DNA of 13,289 bases, from positions 1 through 13,289 of the forward strand of contig DHGB01000052.1 in assembly GCA_002402535.1 (NCBI GenBank). Direction: 5' to 3'. The DNA comes from Candidatus Shapirobacteria bacterium UBA4809. GTDB lineage: Bacteria; Patescibacteriota; Microgenomatia; UBA12405. Below are positions 5,458-13,276 of the stretch, one piece after another. The notes beneath the pieces were generated by a model, which saw nothing but the letters and a program-made list of their open reading frames with translations, was not told where the DNA came from and did not search any database. Position 1 is the first letter of the stretch. Every line of letters begins with the position of its first letter. A program made the position numbers and the translations under genes.

Positions 5458-6711
5458 CCCCAACTCTTCTTCGATTCTCATCAGTCGGTTATATTTACAC
5501 ACTCTTTCGCCTCTAGTTGGGCCAACTTTGATATATTCACTGCCCACGGCCACGGCCAGGTCCACCATAAAAGTATCATTTGATTCGCCACCGCCCCGGT
5601 GAGAGGGCACTGTCCACATACTATTTTCCTTAGCCTCAATACAGCAATCAATGGTTTCACTCACCGTCCCTGCCTGATTCAGTTTAATCAAAATTGCATT
5701 TGCGGCTTTCATTTCAATCGCTTTTTGCCATCTTTTTAGGTTTGTCACTGTCAAATCATCAGCAATATTAGGCATATTTCCGACTTTACTGGTTAGTTCA
5801 ACCCAGTTTTCCCAGTCATCTTCAGCCAGCATATCTTCAAAGCTGACAATCGGATATTTTTGTAGCCAGGGCAAAAAATACTCAATCAATTCTTTTCCGC
5901 TTAACTTTTTATTTTCTATTGTTAGATTGTAGGTTGAAGATTGAAGATTAAAGAATTCTGACGCTGCTGCATCAATCGAAACTCCAGCATCAATTCCCGG
6001 GATATAGCCGGCATTTTTAATCGCCTCCACTAGATATTCGATGGGTTTTTCATTTGAAGTTAATCCGTTTGGAGCAAAAGCCCCCTCATTTCCGACATTA
6101 GTCGATTTATTCTCTTTTTTAAGAATTTTCTTTAACTCTTCATAGATTTCCATTTCCATTCTCACGTTTTCGGCGGCACTTCTGTTTCCCATGGCTGAGA
6201 CTAAATATTCTTGTAAATCAGTACTTTCAGCTGCGTGCTTTCCTCCTTCAATCATTACCACCATTGGTTTGGGTAAAGTATTTAATGGAATCAATCCGTA
6301 TATTTTTTGCAGGTATTTATAAAGAGGCAACTCCTCCTCTGCCGCCTGGGCCCTGGCCACCGCCATACTGACTCCGAGGATTGCATTTCCCCCTAAATTA
6401 GACTTATTTTCTGTCCCATCTAGGTCAATCATCAATTTATCTAGAATTCTTTGTTCTCCGCCTTCCAGTCCCAAAAGTTTTGGTCCAATTATTTCATTAA
6501 TATTTTTTACGGCCTTAAGCATTCCTTTTCCGCCATATCTCTTTTCATCTCCATCTAAAAGCACGGTGGCTTCATGACTCCCGGCGCTAGCTCCATAACT
6601 AACCGCAGCTTCACCGACGGCTCCAGATTCTAATTTCACGGTAACTTCGAGTGTTGGTGCCCCGCCTGAGGCCAATATTTCTCTGGCTTTAATTTGTTTT
6701 ATTTTCGACAT
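5455..6711 (-). CDS. eno: Enolase, divergent, with shortened C-terminus
   Basis: Converts 2-phosphoglycerate to phosphoenolpyruvate in the cytoplasm; needs Mg2+. Catalytic and metal residues can be placed by family blocks: loop serine S42 (GASAGSHEA), H159 (GGKHA), E168 (DLQEY), E209 (GNEG), D247 (SIDAAASEF), E292 (SFEDM), the ADDL pair D318/D319, K343 (LIKLNQ), H371-R372 (SHRGGGE) and K395 (YIKVGP). Unusual points: the normally invariant SRGNPT is SGGAPT (15-20), and the serine after HR is glycine with one extra residue. The protein stops at RIEEELG, so the usual C-terminal helix (about 13 residues) is missing; the TAA comes from repeat R3. Residues 255-262 are coded by repeat R4. The start overlaps the upstream methyltransferase by 23 bp. 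All proton-transfer residues remain, so activity is likely. Confidence 0.94.
   Translation of the reverse strand: MSKIKQIKAREILASGGAPTLEVTVKLESGAVGEAAVSYGASAGSHEATVLLDGDEKRYGGKGMLKAVKNINEIIGPKLLGLEGGEQRILDKLMIDLDGTENKSNLGGNAILGVSMAVARAQAAEEELPLYKYLQKIYGLIPLNTLPKPMVVMIEGGKHAAESTDLQEYLVSAMGNRSAAENVRMEMEIYEELKKILKKENKSTNVGNEGAFAPNGLTSNEKPIEYLVEAIKNAGYIPGIDAGVSIDAAASEFFNLQSSTYNLTIENKKLSGKELIEYFLPWLQKYPIVSFEDMLAEDDWENWVELTSKVGNMPNIADDLTVTNLKRWQKAIEMKAANAILIKLNQAGTVSETIDCCIEAKENSMWTVPSHRGGGESNDTFMVDLAVAVGSEYIKVGPTRGERVCKYNRLMRIEEELG
5921..5950. repeat. ATTGAAG-family repeat, copy R4, inside the enolase gene
   Basis: On the minus strand it begins TAATCTTCAATCTTCAA, identical to R2 for 17 bases and matching at 25 of 30 overall. 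It is read in a frame where the TAA is not a codon and gives NLQSSTYN in the surface loop after AASEFF. Enolases usually have a DGKY-type turn there, so the repeat replaced or overwrote the loop with little change in length. Confidence 0.8.
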
Positions 6712-7495
6712 ATAAACCCATTATACCCTTAATCCATTTTTTATAATTAATATTTTTGATCATTATAAAATAATCTTTTAATTTCATTTTCTTTTTTAAA
6801 AATAAATCGCAGTAACTCGGCCCATAGATTTTTATTCCTTTATATATAGGCCAGGGGACAGAAGCAAAGTCATTAATACTCCAAAAATTTTGATAATTTT
6901 TTTTCAAAAAATTTATCATTTTATTGTCCCGATATTCACCCGGTGTGTATTCCAAAAATATCGTCGGCTGGTCTCTTTTTATTATTTTTTTTGTTCCACT
7001 TATCACCTCCGGCTCCCATCCTTGAGTATCGACCTTAATCAAACTAATATATTGTTCATTTATGAGCAAATTATCCAGAGTCTCCGTCATAATTCTAGTG
7101 TCTACTTTCTCGTTTCTCGTCTCTGATATCCGACTATTTCCCAAATTTTCCCCATCCCTTACTAAATATTTTTTCTCCCTTTTATCACTCGCTGCCTTGT
7201 TGATTAGCACCACATTTTTTAAATTATTTTCCTTGACATTTTTTTTCAAAATATCAAAACATTCTTTGTCTGGCTCAATCGCATAAACTTTTTTACACTT
7301 CTTCGCCATTAGGATGGTATAGTAGCCAATGTTGGCTCCCACATCCACAACGACACTATTTATATTAAGCTGGCCAAGCATTAATGCTGTCTCATATCTT
7401 TCATATTTTTGGAGAGCAATTCTCTGACCAATATATTTATCATCCTCCCTATACCACAAATCCAAATTGTCAATTTTTGTCTTTTTTAATCTCAT
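6689..7495 (-). CDS. FkbM-family SAM-dependent methyltransferase
   Basis: A 268-residue class I methyltransferase, probably modifying a sugar or other small hydroxyl-bearing acceptor, as FkbM-family enzymes do; the substrate cannot be read here. Motif I is VVVDVGANIGYYTI (48-61) and the ribose-binding acidic site is AIEPD (73-77). LINKAAS (97-103) and IKVDTQGWEPEVISG (153-167) are characteristic FkbM blocks. The lysine-rich C-terminal tail past about 240 has no recognised motif. It is more AT-rich than eno and groEL, with many AAA and AAT codons, which may mean recent transfer; such genes often travel with surface-glycan clusters. No ribosome binding site is visible before the ATG. It overlaps the start of eno by 23 bp in the same direction, so the two could be cotranscribed. 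Confidence 0.88.
   Translation of the reverse strand: MRLKKTKIDNLDLWYREDDKYIGQRIALQKYERYETALMLGQLNINSVVVDVGANIGYYTILMAKKCKKVYAIEPDKECFDILKKNVKENNLKNVVLINKAASDKREKKYLVRDGENLGNSRISETRNEKVDTRIMTETLDNLLINEQYISLIKVDTQGWEPEVISGTKKIIKRDQPTIFLEYTPGEYRDNKMINFLKKNYQNFWSINDFASVPWPIYKGIKIYGPSYCDLFLKKKMKLKDYFIMIKNINYKKWIKGIMGLYVENKTN
6720..6725 (-). promoter_or_regulatory. -10 element for eno inside the methyltransferase gene
   Basis: A perfect TATAAT on the minus strand lies eight bases before the enolase ATG, within the codons for GIMG of the methyltransferase. It would give a leader of only one or two bases. No matching -35 was found. Confidence 0.4.
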
Positions 7496-7510
7496 ATTTT
7501 TTGTTTTTAG

Positions 7511-7516
7511 ATTTTA
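7511..7516 (-). promoter_or_regulatory. Possible -10 of the methyltransferase gene
   Basis: TAAAAT on the minus strand, 15 bases before the ATG in a very AT-rich stretch with no clear -35. A weak candidate that could be chance. Confidence 0.2.
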
Positions 7517-7552
7517 GACTTTTTTTTCTCTCTCCATTATCTCATTACCCCC

Positions 7553-7580
7553 TTGACCTGTGGCCACTAATGGATATAAT
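7553..7580 (+). promoter_or_regulatory. groESL promoter, sigma70-like
   Basis: TTGACC (7553-7558), a 16-bp spacer and a perfect TATAAT (7575-7580). The start is expected near 7587, inside the adjacent CIRCE operator, leaving about 40 bases before groES. It is one of the few genes here with a normal-length leader. Confidence 0.8.
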
Positions 7581-7581
7581 A

Positions 7582-7608
7582 TTAGCAGTCTATTGCCCCG
7601 ACTGATAA
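7582..7608 (+). promoter_or_regulatory. CIRCE operator (HrcA binding site)
   Basis: TTAGCAGTC, nine bases, GACTGATAA. The canonical CIRCE is TTAGCACTC-N9-GAGTGCTAA; here each arm carries the same compensated change (C to G, G to C), so the arms stay complementary at eight of nine positions. It overlaps the predicted transcription start of groES-groEL, as expected for an HrcA repressor site. hrcA itself is not in the window. Confidence 0.88.
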
Positions 7609-7626
7609 TTATAAATTAATTTTATT

Positions 7627-7920
7627 ATGCCTAAATCAAATATCAAACCAGTAGCCGGTTATCTTTTAGTCGAACCCTTAAAGCAGGAAAAAACCACTGC
7701 TTCGGGCATTGTTTTACCCGAATCTCACGAGGAAAAACCTCAATCAGGTCGGGTCATTGCCGTTGGTGGTCCTATTTTTGACGACGGTCGCGAAATATTA
7801 TGTCCCGTTAAAGTTGGCGATGTTATTGTTTATAAAGAATGGGGTGGTAAAGAATACAAAGACGGTGATACCAATTTACTTATCCTCAAATTTGAGGATG
7901 TCATGGCAACAATCAATTAA
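7627..7920 (+). CDS. groES: Co-chaperonin GroES
   Basis: A 97-residue co-chaperonin that caps the GroEL ring. Seen: IKPVAGYLLVEPL at the N-terminus, the mobile loop KQEKTTASGIVLPES (18-32) with the GIVL segment that docks on GroEL, SGRVIAVGGP, the KVGDVIVYKEWGG roof and barrel region, and the ending LLILKFEDVMATIN. Length and order are normal for the family. It is first in the groES-groEL operon, behind a TTGACC/TATAAT promoter and a CIRCE element. No Shine-Dalgarno site precedes the ATG (AATTTTATT). Confidence 0.97.
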   Translation: MPKSNIKPVAGYLLVEPLKQEKTTASGIVLPESHEEKPQSGRVIAVGGPIFDDGREILCPVKVGDVIVYKEWGGKEYKDGDTNLLILKFEDVMATIN

Positions 7921-7944
7921 ATTATTTATTAAAATTATCAATTT

Positions 7945-7981
7945 TCAATCTACAATCTTGAAGTCTGAAGATTGAAGATTT
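7945..7981. repeat. ATTGAAG-family repeat, copy R5, hairpin between groES and groEL
   Basis: AATCTACAATCTT (7947-7959) pairs with AAGATTGAAGATT (7968-7980) around an eight-base loop, with one mismatch. It is made of the same units as R1-R4, arranged as an inverted pair. There is no T-run after it, so it does not look like a terminator. In the groES-groEL transcript it would form a stem shortly before the groEL start. Confidence 0.75.
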
Positions 7982-7990
7982 AGAAATTAA

Positions 7991-9658
<1,668 letters not shown>

Positions 9659-9667
9659 AATCAACCT

Positions 9668-12331
9668 ATGAAAAAATTTGTCTATTTTTTTGGTCACAAA
9701 CAAACCGAAGGTAATGCCTCGGAGAAATATATTTTAGGCGGAAAAGGAGCCAATCTGGCCGAAATGAGTAAGATTGGTATTCCAGTCCCCCCAGGATTTA
9801 CCATTTCCACAGAGGTTTGCAAATATTTTTACGATAATAATAAAAAATATCCCGAGACTCTAAAAAAAGAAGTCGAGGCAAATTTAAAAAAACTAGAAAC
9901 CGCCACCGGCAAAAAATTCGGTGATAGCAAAAATCCACTACTGGTTTCCGTTCGTTCTGGTGCCGCCTCTTCCATGCCAGGGATGATGGATACTATTCTC
10001 AATCTTGGTTTAAATGAAGATGTAGTTAAAAGTATTGCCAGTTCTACCGCTAATCCTCGTTTTGCCTGGGATTCCTATCGTCGTTTTATCCAAATGTACG
10101 GCAATGTTGTCGAAAATATCGAACATGAAAAATTTGAACATCTTATTGACAGTATCAAAGACAAAAAGGGAATTAGAGAAGACACTGATATGGGTGCTAC
10201 TGACTGGGAAGAAGTTGTTCGGGCTTATAAAAAATTATTTAAAATTGAAAAAAACCGGGAATTTCCTGATGATGCCCAGGTTCAGCTTTGGGGTGCCATT
10301 GGTGCTGTCATTGGTTCTTGGAACAATGCCCGGGCGATTACTTATCGTCGTTTAAATCATATTGACGAGACCAAGGTTTTTGGCACCGCTATTAACGTTC
10401 AGTCCATGGTCTTTGGTAATCTTGGGGCTGATTCTGGTACTGGAGTTGCCTTCACTCGAAATCCGGCCACTGGTGAAAAAAAATCCTATGGCGAATATCT
10501 GATGAATGCTCAGGGTGAAGATGTCGTGGCTGGTATTCGGACTCCAAAACATCTTGACTCCCTAAGGGAAGACAACGATAAAGTTTATGATCAGCTTATT
10601 GCTATTTTTTCCAAACTTGAAAAACATTATCGGGATATGCAGGATGTTGAATTTACCATTGAAAACGGAAAACTTTATATTCTCCAGACACGTAGCGGCA
10701 AAAGAACTGCCCCTGCCTCTATCAAAGTTGCTATTGATTTAGTTTCTGAAAAATTAATTACCAAAAAAGAGGCTCTGCTTCGTATTGAACCAGAAAAATT
10801 AGATCAGCTTCTTCATCCAACTCTCGATCCTAAGGCTAAATCTAAATATAAGCTTATTGCTACTGGCTTACCTGCTTCGCCAGGTGCCGGAGTTGGTGAG
10901 GTCGTTTTTAATGCCGAGACTGCCGTTGAATGGAAAGAAGCCGGCAAAAAAGTGATTTTAGTCAGAGCTGAAACTTCTCCTGAGGACATTTCTGGCATGA
11001 ATGCTGCGCAGGGTATTTTAACCGCCCGTGGTGGCATGACTTCTCACGCTGCTGTCGTTGCCCGTGGCATGGGCAAATGCTGTGTTTCTGGCTGTGAATC
11101 CATTACTGTTTCCGAGATTGAAAAAAAATTCCGTATCGGTGACCTAATTGTTTCCGAAGGTGATTTAATCACTCTTGATGGTTCAACCGGAGAGGTTTTT
11201 TTAGGAGAGGTACCTGCCGTTAATCCGGAGCTTTCTGGCTATTTTGGCACTATTATGGAATGGTCGGATAAATACAAAAAGCTAGGTGTTCGGACTAACG
11301 CTGACACCCCGAGGGATGCCCAGGTTGCCCGTGATTTTGGTGCCACTGGTATCGGTCTTTGTCGTACTGAACACATGTTTTTTCAGGCCGATCGCATTTT
11401 TGCTGTCCGTCAAATGATTTTAGCGGACACTGCCGAGCAAAGAAAAGTAGCTCTGGCCAAAATTTTCCCCATGCAAAAAAATGATTTTCTCGAACTCTTT
11501 AAAATCATGAAAGGTTTTCCGGTCAAAATTCGTTTACTCGATCCACCCCTTCATGAGTTTTTACCCAAGGAAAAAGCTGATATCGAGGCCCTGGCTATGG
11601 AAATGGGTATCACCGTAGAAAAATTACAGGATAAAATTGATTCTCTTCATGAGCAAAATCCTATGATGGGTCATCGTGGTTGTCGTTTAGGTATAAGCTT
11701 TCCTGAAATTTTCGAAATGCAGGTCAGGGCTATTGCAGAGGCTGCCTGCGAAGTTATTAAAAAAAATAACGTCATTGCGAGCGAAGCGAAGCAATCTCTT
11801 ATTCCCGAAATTATGATTCCCTTAATCGGTGAATTTAATGAGTTCAAATGGCTCAAAGACAGATTAGTTCCGGTAATCGAAGACACCATTAAAAAATATG
11901 GCATTAAAATGACTTATGAAATCGGAACTATGATTGAAATCCCTCGAGCTGCCCTCACCGCTGATGCCATTGCTACCGAAGCTGACTTTTTTTCCTTTGG
12001 CACTAATGACTTAACTCAAATGACCTACGGTTTTTCTCGGGATGATGCTGGTAAATTTTTAAAAGATTATACTGATAAAAAAATTCTTGCTGAAGATCCT
12101 TTCAAAACTCTTGACACAGTCGGAGTAGGGAGGTTGATGAAAATGGCCGTTGATCTTGGCCGAAACACCAAAAAGAATCTCCACATTGGTATTTGCGGTG
12201 AACAGGGTGGTGATCCGGCAACTATCAAATACTGCCACCAAATAGGTTTAAATTACGTATCTTGCAGTCCCTACCGGGTGCCCATTGCCCGCCTCGCTGC
12301 CGCCCAGGCCGCGATTGAGGCAGAGAAATAG
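9668..12331 (+). CDS. ppdK: Pyruvate, phosphate dikinase
   Basis: Interconverts PEP, AMP and PPi with pyruvate, ATP and Pi; in a fermentative cell it can replace or complement pyruvate kinase. Domains in order: nucleotide-binding domain with GGKGANLAEM and VSVRSGAASSMPGMMDTILNLG as adjoining blocks, then GTGVAFTRNPATGE and LQTRSGKRTAP; swivelling phosphohistidine domain with GGMTSHAAVVARGMGK (H460); PEP/pyruvate barrel with GIGLCRTEHMFF, NPMMGHRGCRLG, GTNDLTQMTYGFSRDD and catalytic C843 in GICGEQGGDP. The 887 residues are close to the roughly 875 usual. A nine-residue insert, VIASEAKQS, sits just before LIPEIMIPLIG and is coded by a palindromic repeat. It lies 9 bp after groEL and ends before a strong terminator. 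With the phosphoglycerate mutase and enolase it completes the route from 3-phosphoglycerate to pyruvate. Confidence 0.97.
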   Translation: MKKFVYFFGHKQTEGNASEKYILGGKGANLAEMSKIGIPVPPGFTISTEVCKYFYDNNKKYPETLKKEVEANLKKLETATGKKFGDSKNPLLVSVRSGAASSMPGMMDTILNLGLNEDVVKSIASSTANPRFAWDSYRRFIQMYGNVVENIEHEKFEHLIDSIKDKKGIREDTDMGATDWEEVVRAYKKLFKIEKNREFPDDAQVQLWGAIGAVIGSWNNARAITYRRLNHIDETKVFGTAINVQSMVFGNLGADSGTGVAFTRNPATGEKKSYGEYLMNAQGEDVVAGIRTPKHLDSLREDNDKVYDQLIAIFSKLEKHYRDMQDVEFTIENGKLYILQTRSGKRTAPASIKVAIDLVSEKLITKKEALLRIEPEKLDQLLHPTLDPKAKSKYKLIATGLPASPGAGVGEVVFNAETAVEWKEAGKKVILVRAETSPEDISGMNAAQGILTARGGMTSHAAVVARGMGKCCVSGCESITVSEIEKKFRIGDLIVSEGDLITLDGSTGEVFLGEVPAVNPELSGYFGTIMEWSDKYKKLGVRTNADTPRDAQVARDFGATGIGLCRTEHMFFQADRIFAVRQMILADTAEQRKVALAKIFPMQKNDFLELFKIMKGFPVKIRLLDPPLHEFLPKEKADIEALAMEMGITVEKLQDKIDSLHEQNPMMGHRGCRLGISFPEIFEMQVRAIAEAACEVIKKNNVIASEAKQSLIPEIMIPLIGEFNEFKWLKDRLVPVIEDTIKKYGIKMTYEIGTMIEIPRAALTADAIATEADFFSFGTNDLTQMTYGFSRDDAGKFLKDYTDKKILAEDPFKTLDTVGVGRLMKMAVDLGRNTKKNLHIGICGEQGGDPATIKYCHQIGLNYVSCSPYRVPIARLAAAQAAIEAEK
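11771..11797. repeat. GTCATTGCGAGCGAAGCGAAGCAATC-type palindromic repeat, in frame in ppdK
   Basis: The 27 bases begin GTCATTGCGAGCG and end GAAGCAATCT; ATTGC and GCAAT form the outer pair of an imperfect palindrome. The translation VIASEAKQS is a peptide familiar from many bacterial genomes carrying this dispersed repeat. Relative to Clostridium symbiosum PPDK (recalled: ETGIDIVPEIMIP) it adds about nine residues, equal to the repeat length, in a loop of the C-terminal barrel. Confidence 0.85.
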
Positions 12332-12344
12332 TAAAAGAAAAATT

Positions 12345-12375
12345 AAAAGCTCCCGATTTCTCGGGAGCTTTTTTT
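12345..12375 (+). terminator. Intrinsic terminator after ppdK
   Basis: AAAAGCTCCCGA, a TTTC loop and TCGGGAGCTTTT form a perfect 12-bp stem ending in seven T residues. The A-rich left flank gives a T-rich run on the other strand, so it may also stop transcription of the converging lipoprotein gene. Confidence 0.95.
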
Positions 12376-12397
12376 GTATATATATTAAATATATTTT

Positions 12398-12796
12398 TTA
12401 TTTATTATCTAAATCAGTTGACTCTATGACTTCACTAGTAGGGTACCAAGCAGTACAGTTTTCACTTTCTAATTGAATTATCGGTTGTATATTAGGTTCG
12501 TTATAGCATACATTTCTATCAGTAGATTTGTCATAATAACAAGAACTTTTTATTGATGGTAAAGTCAAAGTACTTTTATCCATTACTTTATAGACTGTCC
12601 CAGATTCCATTACACAAGTATCTTTAGGAATTTGTATTTGATTGTAATCAATTACACCTTCCATGCTATTTGTAACTACTCCGGTATCTCCTATTTCAGG
12701 ATTTATTGTTTCATTATCACAGCCAGCTAATAGTAAGCCACCACCAATAGCAAGACCAGCTAAAAAAGCTCTTGAAGATATATTTTTTTCACTCAT
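12398..12796 (-). CDS. Small predicted lipoprotein, function unknown
   Basis: A 132-residue protein I do not recognise. The N-terminus has a short charged start (MSEKNISSR), a hydrophobic segment AFLAGLAIGGGLLLAG and the lipobox LAGC with C26, so it should be exported and lipid-anchored. The mature part has four more cysteines (C61, C86, C97, C114), enough for two disulfide bonds, in an acidic, Thr/Ser-rich sequence without repeats. SSRAFL resembles a degenerate twin-arginine motif with only one arginine, which is not enough to call Tat export. It has a good promoter (TTGACA, 17 bp, GATAAT) and converges on the ppdK terminator. It is divergent from the 81-codon gene. The region is more AT-rich than ppdK and looks accessory. 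Confidence 0.7.
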   Translation of the reverse strand: MSEKNISSRAFLAGLAIGGGLLLAGCDNETINPEIGDTGVVTNSMEGVIDYNQIQIPKDTCVMESGTVYKVMDKSTLTLPSIKSSCYYDKSTDRNVCYNEPNIQPIIQLESENCTAWYPTSEVIESTDLDNK

Positions 12797-12831
12797 ATTC
12801 GTATATTAATTAATAATAACTATACAAAATT

Positions 12832-12860
12832 ATTATCCCATAATATTAGTTATTTGTCAA
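12832..12860 (-). promoter_or_regulatory. Strong promoter of the lipoprotein gene
   Basis: On the minus strand: TTGACA (12860-12855), a 17-bp spacer ending TGG, then GATAAT (12837-12832), so both a perfect -35 and an extended -10. The start is expected near 12825, about 29 bases before the ATG. A second hexamer, TAATAT, lies six bases before the ATG and could give a leaderless transcript, but the AT-rich context makes chance likely. Confidence 0.8.
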
Positions 12861-12884
12861 GTAGTATAAATATAGGATACTTTA

Positions 12885-12893
12885 TGTTAAGAT
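12885..12893 (+). promoter_or_regulatory. Extended -10 of the 81-codon gene, leaderless
   Basis: TGT-TAAGAT is followed by exactly six bases and the GTG at 12900, the same geometry as valS. This supports GTG as the real start. No -35 match was found at 17 bp. Confidence 0.5.
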
Positions 12894-12899
12894 ATCCGA

Positions 12900-13145
12900 G
12901 TGGAACGAGTTATTTTATCTAATAAAAGCTACTTTAATTTTAGTTTGCGTTTTGAAGAAGGTGATTTACCAAAAATTCTATTTTGCCAAAATTGCCCCTT
13001 TTCTCAAAATGCATGTTCTATTCTTGACTCTAGTGTTTCCAATCGAATTGTTGGCAAAATTAATCTAAACCACCCTCAAGTGTTAGAGCTATCTAGAAAA
13101 AATCTTAAACCTACCTGTGGTGATATAAGTGATTTATTGAAATAA
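12900..13145 (+). CDS. Small four-cysteine protein, function unknown
   Basis: An 81-residue protein I do not recognise. It has C29, C32, C39 and C73 in the pattern FCQNCPFSQNAC...PTCGD, suggesting a small zinc or iron-sulfur binding site; the spacing CxxC-x6-C-x33-C fits no family I can name. No signal peptide or membrane segment is visible, so it is probably cytoplasmic. The GTG start is chosen because an extended -10 lies exactly six bases upstream. It is divergent from the lipoprotein gene across a 103-bp intergenic region and is followed by tRNA-Cys. Coding is likely but not certain given the size. Confidence 0.6.
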   Translation: MERVILSNKSYFNFSLRFEEGDLPKILFCQNCPFSQNACSILDSSVSNRIVGKINLNHPQVLELSRKNLKPTCGDISDLLK

Positions 13146-13180
13146 AACATTAAAGTCTGGCGGCAGAGCTAAAAATAGTT

Positions 13181-13186
13181 TAAAAT
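13181..13186 (+). promoter_or_regulatory. Possible -10 of tRNA-Cys
   Basis: TAAAAT lies 19 bases before the tRNA, placing the start about 13 bases upstream of it. No convincing -35 is seen. The stretch 13146-13205 otherwise holds only a weak TCTG-GCGG-CAGA hairpin (13156-13167). Confidence 0.35.
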
Positions 13187-13205
13187 CACGCATAACCGAT
13201 TCAAT

Positions 13206-13276
13206 GACCCGGTAGTCAAGCGGTTAGACAGCGGTCTGCAAAACCGTTCAGGCGGGTTCAACTCCCGCCCGGGTCT
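13206..13276 (+). tRNA. tRNA-Cys (anticodon GCA)
   Basis: Full cloverleaf. Acceptor GACCCGG/CCGGGTC (13206-13212 with 13269-13275); D-stem GTC/GAC; anticodon stem GCGGT/ACCGT with one G-U pair; loop CTGCAAA with anticodon GCA at 13238-13240; T-stem GCGGG/CCCGC with loop TTCAACT. The discriminator base is T (U73), the identity element expected for tRNA-Cys. The CCA end is not encoded (CAA follows the discriminator), so it must be added by a nucleotidyltransferase. Confidence 0.96.

Noticed and set aside
6890-7286. Plus-strand open frames opposite the methyltransferase
   Set aside because: Low-complexity Phe/Ser/Leu-rich translations caused by AT-rich antisense sequence; the minus-strand FkbM motifs explain the region.
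7945-7981. Terminator between groES and groEL
   Set aside because: The stem is AT-rich and no T-run follows on the transcribed strand, so intrinsic termination is unlikely.
12285-12476. 63-codon plus-strand frame crossing the end of ppdK and the terminator
   Set aside because: It begins inside ppdK and runs through a perfect intrinsic terminator; no start signals.
12719-12796. Tat signal peptide on the lipoprotein
   Set aside because: SSRAFL has only one arginine; the short charged start, hydrophobic core and lipobox fit ordinary Sec lipoprotein export.
13156-13167. TCTG-GCGG-CAGA hairpin before tRNA-Cys as a terminator or element
   Set aside because: Only four base pairs and no T-run; too weak to call.
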